Source of the DNA: Progne subis subis
Lineage: Eukaryota; Chordata; Aves; Passeriformes; Hirundinidae
Reading direction: 5' to 3'
Assembly: GCA_022316685.1 (NCBI GenBank)
Contig: JAKJHU010001582.1
Location: 1-64,000 of the forward strand
DNA length: 64,000 bases
Shown here: positions 12,807 through 24,480 of the stretch, one piece after another
Layout: each line of letters begins with the position of its first letter
Position numbering within the stretch: position 1 is the stretch's first letter
Translations under genes and position numbers: made by a program
The notes under the pieces: generated by a model
Told to the model about the DNA's origin: nothing
Databases searched by the model: none
The model's input: the letters and a program-made list of their open reading frames with translations, nothing else

Positions 12807-13261
12807 TGAATCTGCTTGGAGATAGGGTCAGGACCTTGGAAATAAGAAGTAAAGGGAGAAACCATCAGTTTCAGAAAATGTTACTCATTGACACGGACCG
12901 GCTGCTCAGCCAATGATCCTGCTAAATTCCTGAACATCGAGAAGAAGAACAAAGACTGAACAGAGCCATGAATATCGGATGTTATACAAAAGGGGGAGTG
13001 CATATTAACGAGGACACGCAGTAGGCGGATCGGGAAGTCTCAACTTTCCAAGTACCTTCGACCACTGGGCAAAGGGAGAGGGAGATGCAGAAGGCAAAAT
13101 CTAGGATAAAAAGGAGGCTGCGTACTACAACAATTGCAAGAAGACCCCATGGCAATAGCCGCATGGCCTCATCCCTTTGTTCAGGAATAAAGTCACTTTT
13201 ACAGGACTCCTCTGTCTCCTTTGGGGACAGAAACCTCTGGAGACTGCAATTTTCCCGCACA
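12807..13261 (+). mobile_element. ERV-II 3' LTR, arm A
   Basis: Starts TGAATCTGCTTGGAGATAG and ends TTTCCCGCACA. GGATAAAAAGG (13106-13116) and GGAATAAAGTCAC mark the TATA-like box and poly(A) signal. It is joined directly to the CpG island that follows. Confidence 0.8.
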
Positions 13262-14021
13262 CTCCCAGGGACAGGGGCAGCCACCTCCGTGCTCCCCACA
13301 GGAAGCGGGACGAGGCAGCGCTGCTCCGGCACCGGCTCCTGCCCAGGCCCCAAGCGGCAAGGAGACCGCGGGCAGCCGCTCCCGCAGCGCCCTCAGGCCA
13401 CGGGCAACACGGGGCGGACACGGCACAAGGAACCCGCCAGAGCCCCCGACGCGCCCTCGGCCCGCAGCCAGCCCCGAGCCCCGGCACAACCCAGCGCGGC
13501 TCCCACCTGCGCTGGGGCCGCCTCCGAGCTCCGCCGCCGCCTCCCCGGGCTCCGGCCGCTGCCGCCCGCTCCCGGGCCCGCACAGACGCTCCGCCAATGG
13601 CGGCTCTGCTGCGCCAGGGGCGCCCGGGGAGGGGGCGGCCCCGGGGCCGGGCTTGGCCCCGCTCTGCCCAATCAGCGCGCACAACCACGAGTGACGGCAC
13701 CATCGCCCAATCGCAGCCAGCGGCGGGCTGTGCACACGGCCCAGCCTCGGCCCGCGCTCTCCGCGCCCCCCGGGCTGTGTGAGGGGAAAGGCGGAGATGA
13801 GCAACAGCCCTGGCACGGGCCCGGGGCCCGAGGCGGCGTTCATCTGAAAACACAAACAAGTTCTCCGCAGCTCCCGGCCCGCCTTCCCAGCCCTGCGTGT
13901 TCGCTGCCACCGGCTCCGAGGAAAGCCGTCATTTCTCCTACCCCGAATTAGGAGCAGCAGTGCAATGGCTTTGATTGCCCCCAGAAAGGGAAAACTCCCA
14001 ACGCCCTTCGGCTGAGTGGAG
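13262..14021 (-). promoter_or_regulatory. CpG island with CCAAT boxes, probable zinc-finger gene promoter and exon 1, arm A
   Basis: Dense CpG block carrying GCCAATGG, CCCAATCAGCG and CCCAATCGCAG within about 120 bp (13590-13715). On the minus strand a GCGGCGG-rich segment ends GGCGCAG followed by GTGGGAG, a good splice donor near 13510, so this may be the 5' non-coding exon of the zinc-finger gene, with ERV-II in intron 1. The block is conserved in arms B and C. Long frames crossing it on both strands are CpG-island artefacts. ERV-III is inserted at its right edge. Confidence 0.5.
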
Positions 14022-14707
14022 TGACTCATTAAAGAATATTGGTATTGATCTAGTATCGATACCTAACTGTGACGGACAAAAACTCTCTAACAGGTTTCAA
14101 GTTCGGAAGTGTATGTTTATTACGGCTGGGCTGCACTCAGGGATATCTCCCTAATACCCGCTGCAAAACTTCACAGGTAATTACAAAGCCTTTTATTTAC
14201 AAATTGTTGAATACCTAAAATACAAATACATATTCATACCCTTGTCACCTCCTATTCCTCGCTTCATAAGTTAATTGGCAAAAAGGCTATTAGGCATGCG
14301 TAGTTTGTTTCCTAAATTGAGTCGGGGCTCTATTTGGAGAGGGGTCACTAAAAATGAGGAAGTAAGATGAGTCTTTCTCGTTCTGACCTTTCTACTTTTT
14401 CAATGCATTCGTGACAAATGAATCCTGGTAGAACTTATAGTTTCCTGTGTTCAACGGTTCTTTTAAGCAGGAAATCTGCAGCTATCTTATGTCCTATTTA
14501 CCACATTTTGGTTTTTGTTCCAAGCACAGCTACATAAACATAAAACCTGACAAGCAGTGAGTTACTAAATCCGGGATAGGCTTATCTAAGATCCGGTCCT
14601 CTGTTAACTGCAAACAAAGCTTACCTATCTACTTCAGCTAATTCAGCAACTATTATCTTAACTTTCTTAAAATCCTTAATTCTTCAAAATTAATGCCTCA
14701 TTCCCCA
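14022..14707 (-). mobile_element. ERV-III 3' LTR
   Basis: On the minus strand it starts TGGGGAATGAGGC (14707) after a purine-rich AAAGAAG tract and ends AATGAGTCA (14022). It aligns along its length with 22745-23411 with scattered substitutions and indels. Confidence 0.85.
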
Positions 14708-14759
14708 CTTCTTTGAAATGAGTAAATTCCTTTAGTCAGTATACAGAGTCTCCTTCATC

Positions 14760-16620
14760 TATCTAAGCCGTACAGCTAGTGTCTCTCAAGACCAAGCCAT
14801 ACGCCTTTGACAGTGATGTTAAAGCTGCCACTATCGCAGCATCTTCCAATTCTAAACAAGTATTACAACAGATAACACTTAACTTATGTTGATTCAAATA
14901 AGCAACACAACTATAGGGTGGATTAAGGCATTCAGTATACTGGTTGCTGTCGGTGACCACTTGAAAAAGCACATCCCACTAATGATGAGACAAATGTTCC
15001 TTAAGCTTTTTAAAAACCCCTTTGATGGTGTCTGTATCATGGTGTATCGTAATTAATCTCTTTTTCTCTCTAATTTTCTTTTAAGATTTAGGTTGGCCTT
15101 TATATATTGATGTGATATTACAGGTGCCCTGATAGGAAAAACCACATTCTTTAATTCTAACAAAATTGTGAACACAAATTGAATTGAGTCTCATCTCCAA
15201 TTTGGTTGTCTCTCTTTATGGCGGGGGCATGCTGTCCTAAGGCAGACACAGCCTTGTCCTATATACACAAGTGAAGTTGTCTGCCTGAATGTGTTTCAAA
15301 GCGGCAAATGCTTTGGTCTGTGTCTAAACATGTGTCTTTATCACTTTCTATCACATATGTACCTTAATGGTTTCTTTATAGAACAGGGCTCTAGGTTAAT
15401 GGTTTGCCACTTTCCTCCAATTTCTCATGCCCATATTCTGTGTTTAGGAGACAATACAGTCCCTTCATGGTTTAATCCTAGGGAATCCTGGGTGAATTAA
15501 GTTTCCTGACACATATTACTTTACTAGTTACAGGGCTTATAGGTGAAATTGACTAAAGTCCACTAAGACTGAAGTTCTCTTTCTATATTAGAGGCATTGT
15601 CCCAGACAATTTTGCAGATTTCAGCAGGGAATGTTCCTTTTCTAATTCCCTTGATAACTGCAGCAGCTACTGATTGCATCTACAGTTGTGCTTGAGTACA
15701 CTCCAGAGCCAGCGAGATGTTTTCACCAGCTGTGCCTAGCGCATTAATTATTACTTCATGATCTCGCTCTTCTGTGTTTTCTCATTCTGGTAACATTTCT
15801 AGTCCTGTTCTTAGCAACTTAGCGAGATCCCTCTTATTCTTAAAATTGGGAGGCATACTTTTTGAAGTCAAGTGGTCTAGTCTATAAAGGAGTTCCTGAG
15901 AAATGGGGCACATTCTGGCCGAATGTGAGAAGCATTGACTTGTACTCCTATTTTTACTTGTTTTAAAGACTTCTTCTGAACTCCTGTCTTCTTAATAGCT
16001 TATGGCTTAATTTTGGTAACTACAGTTGTTACTTGTTCCTCTACTTCTGGAATAGTTGGTATCTGGGTGATCACAGCCTTTCTTGGCACTGGTGGAGTAA
16101 TTTTGGTCTGGTTCTTATGGAACTCAGTACATCCCTGAGTGATGTTAAAGTCAATGTCAGAGCCCCTTATCGCACACCCCTCTATTTTGAGTCTAAACTC
16201 CAGGACATTTACTCGAGCAGTTATCACAGCATTCAGGATCTGGATCTGGAGGAGTTTCATGGGTGGATGCTAAGCCTCATGGAACCCATTCTATACAAAT
16301 ACACACTTACATCCTCAAACATCTCTTCTTTCCTACAAGTTTGCATTTGTGACTTTTAGTATCTTGTTTAAAGCCTTACGAGAGTAAGGATCATAAGCTC
16401 TGCCTTGGTATCAGTGTATCTCGGTCACATTATACCTACGTGGTATTGCATTAACTCTTGTTATGGTTCAGGTAATTACTACAATAGTTTACAACTTTCT
16501 ACACAATGTCCATAATAACTATTAGTCCATTCATTTGTTGTTCTGAGTGAGCTTCAGCTTAGTTCAGTTATCGCCTGGTGTGACTTTCTAACTTCCTTCT
16601 GGGGCTTTCTTCACTCAGGA
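14760..16620 (-). pseudogene. ERV-III env remnant
   Basis: This 1.9 kb lies between integrase and the 3' LTR, where env should be. Only short minus-strand frames remain (for example 16260-16000 and 14972-14763, the latter Cys-rich with CVAYLNQHKLSVICC). I recognise no transmembrane-subunit motif with confidence, so identity rests on position. Confidence 0.4.
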
Positions 16621-16899
16621 GTGATGGATCCAGGCCTTCTGTTCTTTGATCTTGATTGCAGTGAAGGCAGTGAGGAGCACCTGGAATGGTCCTTCCCACT
16701 GTGGTTCCAAGGTCTTTTCTGCAAAAGCCTTAACATACAGCTAATCCCCAGGTTGTACAATTATGTACTGGCCCATCTAGTTCTCTGCTTTGAGTTCCAG
16801 CCCCATATTTCTCAATTTCTCTAAGTTGTTTATTTAGGGACCACCATATATCGAAATAAAGTGTGGTCCCCTGTCTGAGGATATGGTGGCTGGAACTCC

Positions 16900-17280
16900 A
16901 GATCATGGTATTATCTCTTGCAACAGCGCTTTGGTCACCTCTCGGGCCTCAGCTGTCCTGGCAGGAAAGGCTTCTGGCCGTCCTGAAAAGGTATCAGTTA
17001 ACACCAATAGGTAACGATACCCTCCCTTCCTGGGCAGTCCTGTAAAATCAATTTGCCATTGTTGCCCAGGTCCACTAACCTTTCCCAATTTGTCCCACTT
17101 TAGGCTTTGGGGTATTTTTAGGGTTAGTTTCGGAGGCAAGACTACACTGATGAGTTACTTGTATCACTGTGCCCTGCAATTTCCTGGCCATGATTCTTTC
17201 TTTCAAATGGTTATACAGGGCATCTATTCCCCAGTGTGTTTTCTCATGTTCCTTCTGTACTAATGACCACAACAAATAGG
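16900..17280 (-). pseudogene. ERV-III integrase
   Basis: Minus-strand frames give an N-terminal zinc-binding segment with the two His in EHEKTHWGIDALYNHL (about 17270-17200) and a Cys further on. The catalytic core follows, with WQIDFTGLP (near 17050), whose Asp is the first of the D,D-35-E triad, and then YLLVLTDTFSGRPEAFPA. The two segments are in different frames. Confidence 0.8.
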
Positions 17281-17559
17281 AGGGTACTACAAGTTTCCCT
17301 TTTTCTGTTACAGCTCATCCCTCCTGGGTATAACTTGCCTTTTTGGCTTCAATAGAAACTCTTCCATCTGGAATCAATGCTGCCTCAACAGCCTTATCGG
17401 GTACTTCACCTTTTGCTGCTTCTTTTGCCTCTCTGTCCCCCAGCACATTCCCTTCCTCCAGTTCAGAGCTCACTTTTGGTGTGCCTTGATGTGCATTATG
17501 GCTACTCTCTCAGGTAGCTGTACGGCATCTAATAGCCTCAGTATCTCTTGTGCGTGTTT

Positions 17560-18160
17560 AATACTCTTGCCTTGTGAATTCAGCAGTGCTCTTTCCTTCC
17601 AGATGGCTCCGTGAGCATGAACCACCCCGAATGCAGACCTTGAGTCCCTGTAGATGTTAATGGTCCAGACTCTATCACCTCCTTGCTTGTGGTAACTGCG
17701 TACCCAGCATGTCTTCTTCCACTGATGACATAGCTGCTTCCATCAGCAAACAGGTCTCAGCATCCTCAAGCGGAGTGTCCTTCAGATCCTGGCGGCTGGA
17801 GTAGGTGGCTTCAATGGTCTCCAGGCACTCATGGATCACTGGTTCTCCCGTACTCCCGCTGAGGAAGGAAGCTGGGTTCACAATGTTAGCTACCACAATT
17901 TCAACATCATCTTGTTCAGAAACCTCTGTGGGGAGAGCCAATGTCCCCCTTTTGCCTCAAGGACTGCAGACATCGTGTGAGATACTAGCACAGTCATCTT
18001 CTGGCCTAGGGAGAATTTGTGTGCCTCTTGGATGTTTATTGCTACTGCTGCAACTGCTCTGAGGCACCTTGGCCATCCTTTAGCTGCTGTGTCCAGTTGT
18101 TTGGAAAGATAGGCCACTGCCCTCTGGTACGGGCCTAAGTTCTGTGCTAATATTCCCAAG
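17560..18160 (-). pseudogene. ERV-III RT connection and RNase H
   Basis: The minus strand reads PYQRAVAYLSKQLDTAAKGW (near 18120), a hallmark of the gammaretroviral RT connection domain, followed by RNase H remnants including a DSR(S/Y)AF-like motif near 17640 with its catalytic Asp. Stops interrupt the frame. Confidence 0.75.
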
Positions 18161-18499
18161 GCAATCCCTTGCTTCTTGTGGGAAACAGGAAAAATGGATT
18201 ACTCACATCTGGAAAAGTCCTAGGGCTGGAGCTGACATAAGGGCTTTCTTTAGCTGGTCAAAGGCTTCGAGTTGCTTCTTTTGTCCACTGAAGAGCTCTG
18301 CTCCCTTCCATGATCAAGTCATACAGAGGTTAACAAGCAACCCATAGTTATAAATCCACAGTCTGCACCACCCTGTCATGCCTAAAAGGTTCTTAGTTCT
18401 TTCACTGTCTGAGGTTTCAGGGTCTGGTATATTGCTTCCTTGCGATCCTGCCCCAAAGTCCTTTGTCCAGCACTCACTTTATAACCCAGGTAAATAACT

Positions 18500-19345
18500 G
18501 TTTGCCTCACTCATTTGGGCTTTCTTCTGGGACACTCAATACCCTGCAGGCCTAGAAAGTTTAGGAGGCTTACCGTCCAGTCCCGCATGTCTCCTGGGTC
18601 CGGGTGGCTATTAAGAGATCATCCACATACTGGAGTAACTGTCCTTCTCCTGGTGGAGGTTCCTCAGGACTCTAAATCCGTGGCAAGCTGCTCCCCAAAT
18701 ATAGTGGGGGAATTCTTGTACCCCTGCGGTAACACACACCATTTGAGCTGAGAATTTTCTGACAGTTTTAGGGCTTTCAAGAAGGAGGGAGGCCCACTCT
18801 CCGCAGCCCCCCTGATAAGGGGTCTCGAGGTGGGCTGTAACAGGCTTGTGCCAATGGGGTTAGAGATACTTGATACTTCAGGGGGGGTTACATGTGTGGG
18901 ATGAATCATACATTGGGGGTTGTTTTCGCAGGCATCTAGTAGCTAGGATATCTCAAACGTCAAAACTTACTTTCAATTCTATCTCAGTTACAGGTTTCAC
19001 ATTCTCAGAATCTAAGCAATCATATTTGTAGGGCTTTCTGGCTTCATCCTTCCCAACAGAATGCAAAAATTTTCTGGCTGGCTTCATGGAGAGGGAGGCA
19101 AAAGAAAACATCCTTTAGATCTAGAACAGTAAACCAAGTTAGTTCAGGTGTTAAATGGGTTAACAAGGTGTAGGGATTGGCAACCACTGGATACAAGTCT
19201 TCAGTTACCTTGTTAACAGCCCTTCAATCTTGTACTAATCTGTATGACCCATCAGGTTTCTTTACTGGCAGAATAGGAGTATTAAAATCAGATTGACACT
19301 CTCTCAGTAGTCCTAGCTGCAGAAAGTTCTCATAACTGGGCTAAC
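18500..19345 (-). pseudogene. ERV-III reverse transcriptase, split by an LTR fragment
   Basis: The minus strand shows LPVKKPDGSYR near 19270, [12 protein letters not shown] near 19130, LPQGYKNSPTIFG near 18735 and an intact catalytic YVDD at 18629-18618 (context LLQYVDDLLIA). Between the second and third motifs, directly after an FAF tripeptide, a 268 bp LTR fragment (18791-19058) is inserted, with a stop in the frame. Confidence 0.85.
18791..19058 (-). mobile_element. Partial LTR of the ERV-I family nested in ERV-III RT
   Basis: Starts TGTTGGGAAGGATGAAGCC exactly like the ERV-I LTR at 1805 and follows it for about 260 bp (to GAGAGTGGGCC), then returns to RT coding sequence. Only the U3 5' part is present, so it is a truncated or deleted solo LTR. 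No clean target-site duplication seen. Confidence 0.75.
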
Positions 19346-19990
19346 CCCTTCTATATCTTCTTCTTTAGGGGGTATTGTTTACCCTTACTGTCTGTCCTCC
19401 CTCTTTAAGCCTGGTTTGCACTGGGAGTGCATTCTTTGCTCTTCCTGGTATATTGGAGGCCCATACTCCTGGAAATACTTGATCCATTATTTTCCTAAAT
19501 TTTCCTTTCACTTGCCACTTCAATTTCTTTGGTTATTAGCATTAAGCTTAACGCTTCTACATATTGTTGATCCTTTACCTCCAAACTCATTTCCCCATTT
19601 TTCACTATTATTCTTGCTTCCAGCTGCTCTAGCAATCTCTGCCCAAAAGCGCAGCTGGAGCATTAGGCATGTATAAAAATCGATGGACGCCCTACTGTTT
19701 ACTTAATTTATACTTCATGTTTGCAAAATAAGCTCTTTCAGATTGGTCAGTTGCCCCTTTTACCATAACATAGTCATTGGTTACAGGTATTAGGGCATTA
19801 TTTAACACTGAAAATGTTGTCCCCTGTACCTATCAAAAATTTTACTTCTTTTCTTTGTTCCCCAGTTTGACTATAACCAGAGGGTCCCCTAGGGTAGGGG
19901 CCCTCCGGTCCCCTCTCAGTCCTCCTTTACATGAGCAACTACTTTTTTCTTTTTCTGATCACCTTTTCTATGTTCATCACCCTTTCTTAA
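19345..19990 (-). pseudogene. ERV-III protease/pol start region
   Basis: Lies between the nucleocapsid knuckle and RT. Frames are heavily broken and I find no convincing protease active-site motif; assignment is by position only. Confidence 0.35.
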
Positions 19991-19996
19991 TTCTGG

Positions 19997-20038
19997 GCAC
20001 TGGTTTTTCCAGTGACCAAATTTCTTACAAAATGCACA
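19997..20038 (-). pseudogene. ERV-III nucleocapsid CCHC zinc knuckle
   Basis: On the minus strand the 14 codons read CAFCKKFGHWKNQC, a perfect C-x2-C-x4-H-x4-C knuckle, which in retroviral nucleocapsid binds genomic RNA. One knuckle is visible, as in gammaretroviruses. The flanking frame is broken. Confidence 0.8.
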
Positions 20039-20039
20039 T

Positions 20040-22700
20040 TAATCTTTTCCTAGTCGAGGTGGTCCTTGTTTTGGTGGACCATGCTCATGCTTCTCTTTTC
20101 TCTTTTTTTACTACTGCTACTAATTTCTTCATCCCTTATTTATATCCTTCTTTCTGGTTACTAAAAACTTTTTATGCTTTATTTAGTAAAGTTTTTAAAT
20201 TCCCAGCTGTTTGGACCCTGGATCTTCTGGAGTTTCCACCTGATGTCTCCTGTGGATTGTCCTAAAAATAAATTTTTAATTGCCTGTGTTCCTTCACCAG
20301 ATCCAGGATCCAGGGTGGTGTGTGTCGGCGCATTGCGTCTCGCAGGTGATCTAGAAATTCAGAAGGTGTTTGAGAGGGGCCCTGTTTGATAGCATATAAC
20401 ACTGACCAGTTATGGCTGTGGGGATTGCTCTTCTAGTCCTTTTAATATCAGTTCTTGGTATCTCTTGAACCGTCCTAACACCCTCATCATCATTAGGATC
20501 CCAACCTGAGTCTTGAAGGGGAAATACATCTTTAACATCCTCCTGTTTGTCCTACAATCATCCTCAGCCAGATCCCCAGCCACTTTCAAAACTAATTGCT
20601 CCTCAGTTTCTGTTAAGGCACCAAGTAGCAGTTGCAGATCTGCCCAATCAGGTGAATGCTGCTTAATCAGGTTTTTGCTTGTCTTAGAGGTGCTTGTATG
20701 ACCTCTCTGTTTTTGGGTCCTTGATGCTATAGGTCCTTGTGAGGGAATCTTAGGACCTGGTGGGAGGGGTTCAGGTTCATCCCACTCACTGTCACTGCTA
20801 GGCAGTGGTGGATAAAATTTGGGTGGTTCCTGGGGTTTAGGAGTGGGTGGAGAAACCCCCTACCTCAATTGCTGTCCTCCCAAAGGAAGATGAAGCTAAA
20901 GATGAAGTGGGGGAAGTTGGAGTCAATGATGGTTCTGAATTTGTGTCCCCCACCACCCTCCTCCTTTCCTGCCTCCGAGGGGGTGGCTTAAGTATGTCTT
21001 CTGTCTCTTGTTCCAAAGCCTCTGCTTGGTATACTTTGTCAGGATGGGTGCACCTCTGATTTATTGAGCAGGTACTACAACACCCTTTGGGCTTCCCTCT
21101 AGTAGCTTTATTATCCTTTTCAAGGGCTAACACTAAAGGATCAGATGGTGACCTCATTCCACAATCCATCTCAGCACCAAAATTTCTCGGCTCTTTCTGC
21201 CAGCTCTGGGCATAAGTTCTGGGCTCTCTGCTTTCTGCACACAATCAAAGCCTTTTCTTAGAGAGACCCAGCTCCAAACACCAACCGTTTTTAGGCTCAC
21301 AAAGAAATAGCCAGGGGTCCCTCACGACCCCAAACACACTTCACCAGAAGTTTCAACAAGGTGTCACCGGAAAAAATCCTACGGATCTCGGCCGGGGACA
21401 CCACACACAAATCCCTCCGTGAGAAGGAGGTGGGGGGTAACCCTGATCCCACGCTGCCTCTCCACTCCTCTGTGCTTAGGGACTGCACCACCAGGACTTT
21501 AAAATATTACCACACACTCCAGCAACTGCAAGCCTCACAAACAAGCAAAACCACATTTTTTTAAACTAAAACACTCACTCGCTGAAAAACCTTCTTAGGG
21601 TTTTACAGGGAGTTTCAGAGACGCGGCCCGAGGCTGCAGAGCCTGGATTCCCCTGCGGTTACCGGGGAAACAAATCACCCCCTCCCAATTGCTGGGGCTG
21701 GCTGAGGTTTGAAACCGCCTTACGCCCTCTCTCTCCTTTTAGCTCAAAAAATAAGCAATTTTAACTTACACAAATGCTTTTTTCATCTAACAAAAAGTCA
21801 GCAAAATGCTGTTGCCAAAAGCACACGCTGTCCAAGCTCACACACAGTCTAATTCCCGTCCAGCACACAATCTGGATACAAAACTACCACTTTAAATCCT
21901 TCCTCTCTCTCAAACAGAGGGATCCCTCCGCTGATCAGGCGGGGAATTCAAAAGGCTTTTACAACTTCAAGCTTGCAACACTCCTAAAAACGCTTACACG
22001 GGTTACTAACACACTCCAAAATCACACAAATCAAAACGCTTACAACACAAACTCTCACAGACCACGATACATACGGTGCACCAATAATTCTCCACACCTG
22101 AAGACACAAACACACAAATCCACGAGACCACAAAACACGGATCCGTTCCCACCACACACACCCGGTGTGCGCGGGGCCGCAATCGGGATTTTCCACCACC
22201 CACAACGAGACCCTTCGCGTCCCAGCACGGGCTCGCCACTCGGATTATGGATTGTCAAGGTACCTTTAAACCACAGACTGAAACCGGAGCCACCACTGCT
22301 CCTAATACACAACAACAACACCGGTTCTTTCACTGCCGCCGCTGCCCCCTCACGGGACACGGACTACCAAGGCACCTTTCAACTGCGAGCTGACACAACA
22401 AAACCCAGTCACCGCTGTCCCCACGACGGGACACGGATACCAAACCACTGACACCAGGCTCCGCAGAGCTGTCACAGCTGTTACAGACAAACCCAAGAGG
22501 CGTGTGTTGTGCACGAGACGTCTTCTCAGTGTCTTACCAACCGCCTATACCAAGGTACCTCTTTTCAAGTATAAACACACCTTCTGTCCGTAGTTCCAGC
22601 AGGTTCTGGTCTTCCTTCCCCGGGTGGTCAGCAGGACCGCAGGAGCCCTCTTCCCAGAAAATTCCGGGTGGGCGCCCAGAGGGGTCCTGGACCCCGCTGG
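20040..22700 (-). pseudogene. ERV-III gag
   Basis: A minus-strand frame at 21244-20837 carries a Ser/Thr/Pro-rich segment with a Cys cluster (GCCSTCSINQRC). Below it, short frames read LVLKVAGDLAEDDCR and FKTQVGILMMMRVLGRFKRY, consistent with capsid helices. The upstream part (21250-22700) is stop-rich leader/matrix remnant. Order and location before the CCHC knuckle support gag; domain limits cannot be fixed. Confidence 0.6.
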
Positions 22701-22723
22701 CCCCACGGCCAGAGAGAGCAGTC

Positions 22724-22741
22724 CTCCTGCCTGGCTCGCCA
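22724..22741 (-). other. ERV-III primer-binding site
   Basis: The minus strand has TGGCGAGCCAGGCAGGAG three T's after the LTR end AAGTCA. I cannot assign the tRNA with confidence. Confidence 0.5.
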
Positions 22742-22744
22742 AAA

Positions 22745-23411
22745 TGACTTATTAAAGAAATAAGGGTATTGATCTAGTATCAATACTGAATTGTGACAGA
22801 CAAAAACTCTCTAACAGTTTCAAGTTAGAAAGTGCATGTTTATTACGGCCGGGCAGCACGTGGGATATCTCTCTAATATGCACTGCAACATTCACAGGTA
22901 ATTACAAAAGCCTTTTATTTACAGAAGTGTTGAATACCTAAAATACAGATACATATTCATACCCTGTCACCTTCCATTCCTCATTTCGTATGCTAATTGA
23001 CAAAAAAAGGCTATTAAGCATAGGTACTTTGTTTCTTAAAATGAGTCGGGGGTCTCTTCTGGGGAGGGGTCACTAAAAATGAGGAAGTAAGATGAGTCTT
23101 CTTCGTCCTGACCTTTCTACTTTTCAATGCATTCATGATAAATGAATCCTTGGTAGAACTTATAGTTTCCTGTGTTCAATGGGTTCTTTAAGCAGGAAGT
23201 CTGCAGCTATCTTATATCTTATTTACTGCATTTTGTTTTTTCTTACACTCACAGCTACATAAACATACAGCTGACAAGCAATGAGTTACTAAATCCGGGA
23301 CAGCTCCGTTAACTGCAAGCAAAGCTTATCCACCTACTTTAGCTATTTCAGCAACTATTATCTTAGCTTTCCTAAATTCTCTAATTCTTCAAATTTAATA
23401 TCTCACACCCA
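22745..23411 (-). mobile_element. ERV-III 5' LTR
   Basis: A 667 bp LTR, minus strand, starting TGGGTGTGAGATATT (23411) and ending AAGTCA (22745). It pairs with 14022-14707. Confidence 0.85.
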
Positions 23412-24480
23412 GCAGCATTTGGGGTCTGAGGGCTTTTGGGATGCAGATTAGGGATTTGGGATCATTTAGCATTGGGGTTTGGGTATCCAGCAGCATTTGA
23501 GATCTGGAGTTTGGGATTTTTTAGATCCAGGATCTGGGATTTGGAAGCATTTGTGTCATTCCTTGGGATCCAGCAGGACTTGGGATCATTTCAGGCCCCA
23601 GGGTCCCCGAACCCCCCGATATCCCAGAGGGCCCCTTTGTCTCCCCTCCAGCCGCTCCCATTGCTGGCCCCGCCCCTTTCCCCGCCCCATTTCCTCACCG
23701 CCAGGCCCCGCCCACTTTCGGCCTCTCCGCGCGCAGGTCGCGGTGAATCTGCTCCGGGCTGCGTTGCGGGGACCTTGGGGACACGAGCGGCCACATGGTC
23801 CTGGCGTGGCGCGGTCACGGGAGCCGCCAGCTCGCCCAGGGGTGGCCACCACGGCCAGCAGCGCCTCCAGCAGCTGGGGAGGGAACAGGGGAGGTGGCGG
23901 GGACCTCGTGGCACTTGTGGCCTGCTGGGGTGGCCCCTGTGCCCTCCCGGGATCCCTTTTATCCCCATCCCTGGGGGGCGCAGCTGTCCCCTCTGCCGCC
24001 CCCCTGCCACCTCCCCACTGTCCCCTCTGCCACTCTCGGTCCCCTCCACCCCTTTGTCACCTTCATCGTTCCTGTCATGCCGTCCTGTCCCTTTGGGAAC
24101 CCCTGACCCATCCTGCCAACCCCGTGTCCCCCCATCCCCTCTCCCACCCCTCACCGGGATTGTCGCACCTCTCAGGCTCCATGGCCGCTGGGGACACTCC
24201 GAGGGACAGGGGGGACACGCCCGGGTGACACTCGAAGGAACGGGCGGGTCCGGGTGCGGCCCCTCAACCCCCGCCGGTCCGGGCCCCCGCGCCCGCCGCT
24301 GTCACCGCCGGGGTCACAGCCAGGGGGGACAGGGGACAGGGCTGCTCCCTTCCCACGTTCCATCCCGGCTGCCGGAGCCTTGGAGCTGCCCTGGGGGCCC
24401 TGGGGCTGCCCATGGGCTGCGCCCCGAGCCGGGGCCCCTTCCCAGCGCTCCCAGTGTGCCCATCCAGCCTGGAGCAGTCA
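23412..24480 (-). pseudogene. Inverted fragment of the Ala/Val-rich helix gene family
   Basis: On the minus strand, an ATG exon (24182-24155, MEPERCDNP) ends at a good GTGAGG donor. An acceptor at 23875-23874 is followed by an exon starting LLEALLAVVAT (23873 down). This matches the ATG exon at 60246 and the VLEALVAVVATLGQL exon at 60589. After about 14 codons the helical frame shifts, so this copy is broken. Further left comes the GC-box/CCAAT-like block and GATCCCAAATCCTG repeats also found at 54.8-55.5 and 57.4-57.9 kb, so a whole promoter-repeat-exon block was carried here in inverted order. Confidence 0.6.

Larger units (their letters stand above)
6283..13261 (+). mobile_element. ERV-II provirus, arm A copy (gammaretrovirus-like)
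   Basis: A 6.98 kb two-LTR provirus with order LTR, proline-type primer-binding site, a GC-rich gag-position region, pol (RT, RNase H, integrase), env, LTR. Every reading frame is interrupted. The same element sits at the same place in arms B (25377-33780, inverted) and C (46148-53130), so it was present before the duplication. It is antisense to the zinc-finger gene, between its coding exon and the CpG island at 13262-14021. Confidence 0.85.
14022..23411 (-). mobile_element. ERV-III provirus at the centre of the inverted repeat
   Basis: A 9.4 kb two-LTR provirus on the minus strand: 5' LTR 22745-23411, primer-binding site, gag, pro, pol, env remnant, 3' LTR 14022-14707. RT and integrase motifs are gammaretrovirus-like, yet it is a different family from ERV-II. 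It occurs once, between arms A and B, so it entered after or during the inverted duplication. The four bases outside each end (GGAG left, GCAG right) differ by one, so a target-site duplication is possible but not proven. Confidence 0.85.

Noticed and set aside
13590..13715. Possible X-Y class II module in the CpG islands (CGTCACTC then CTGATTGGGC on the minus strand)
   Set aside because: X2-like and Y-like boxes are near the right distance, but there is no X1 box, and CCAAT boxes are common in CpG islands.
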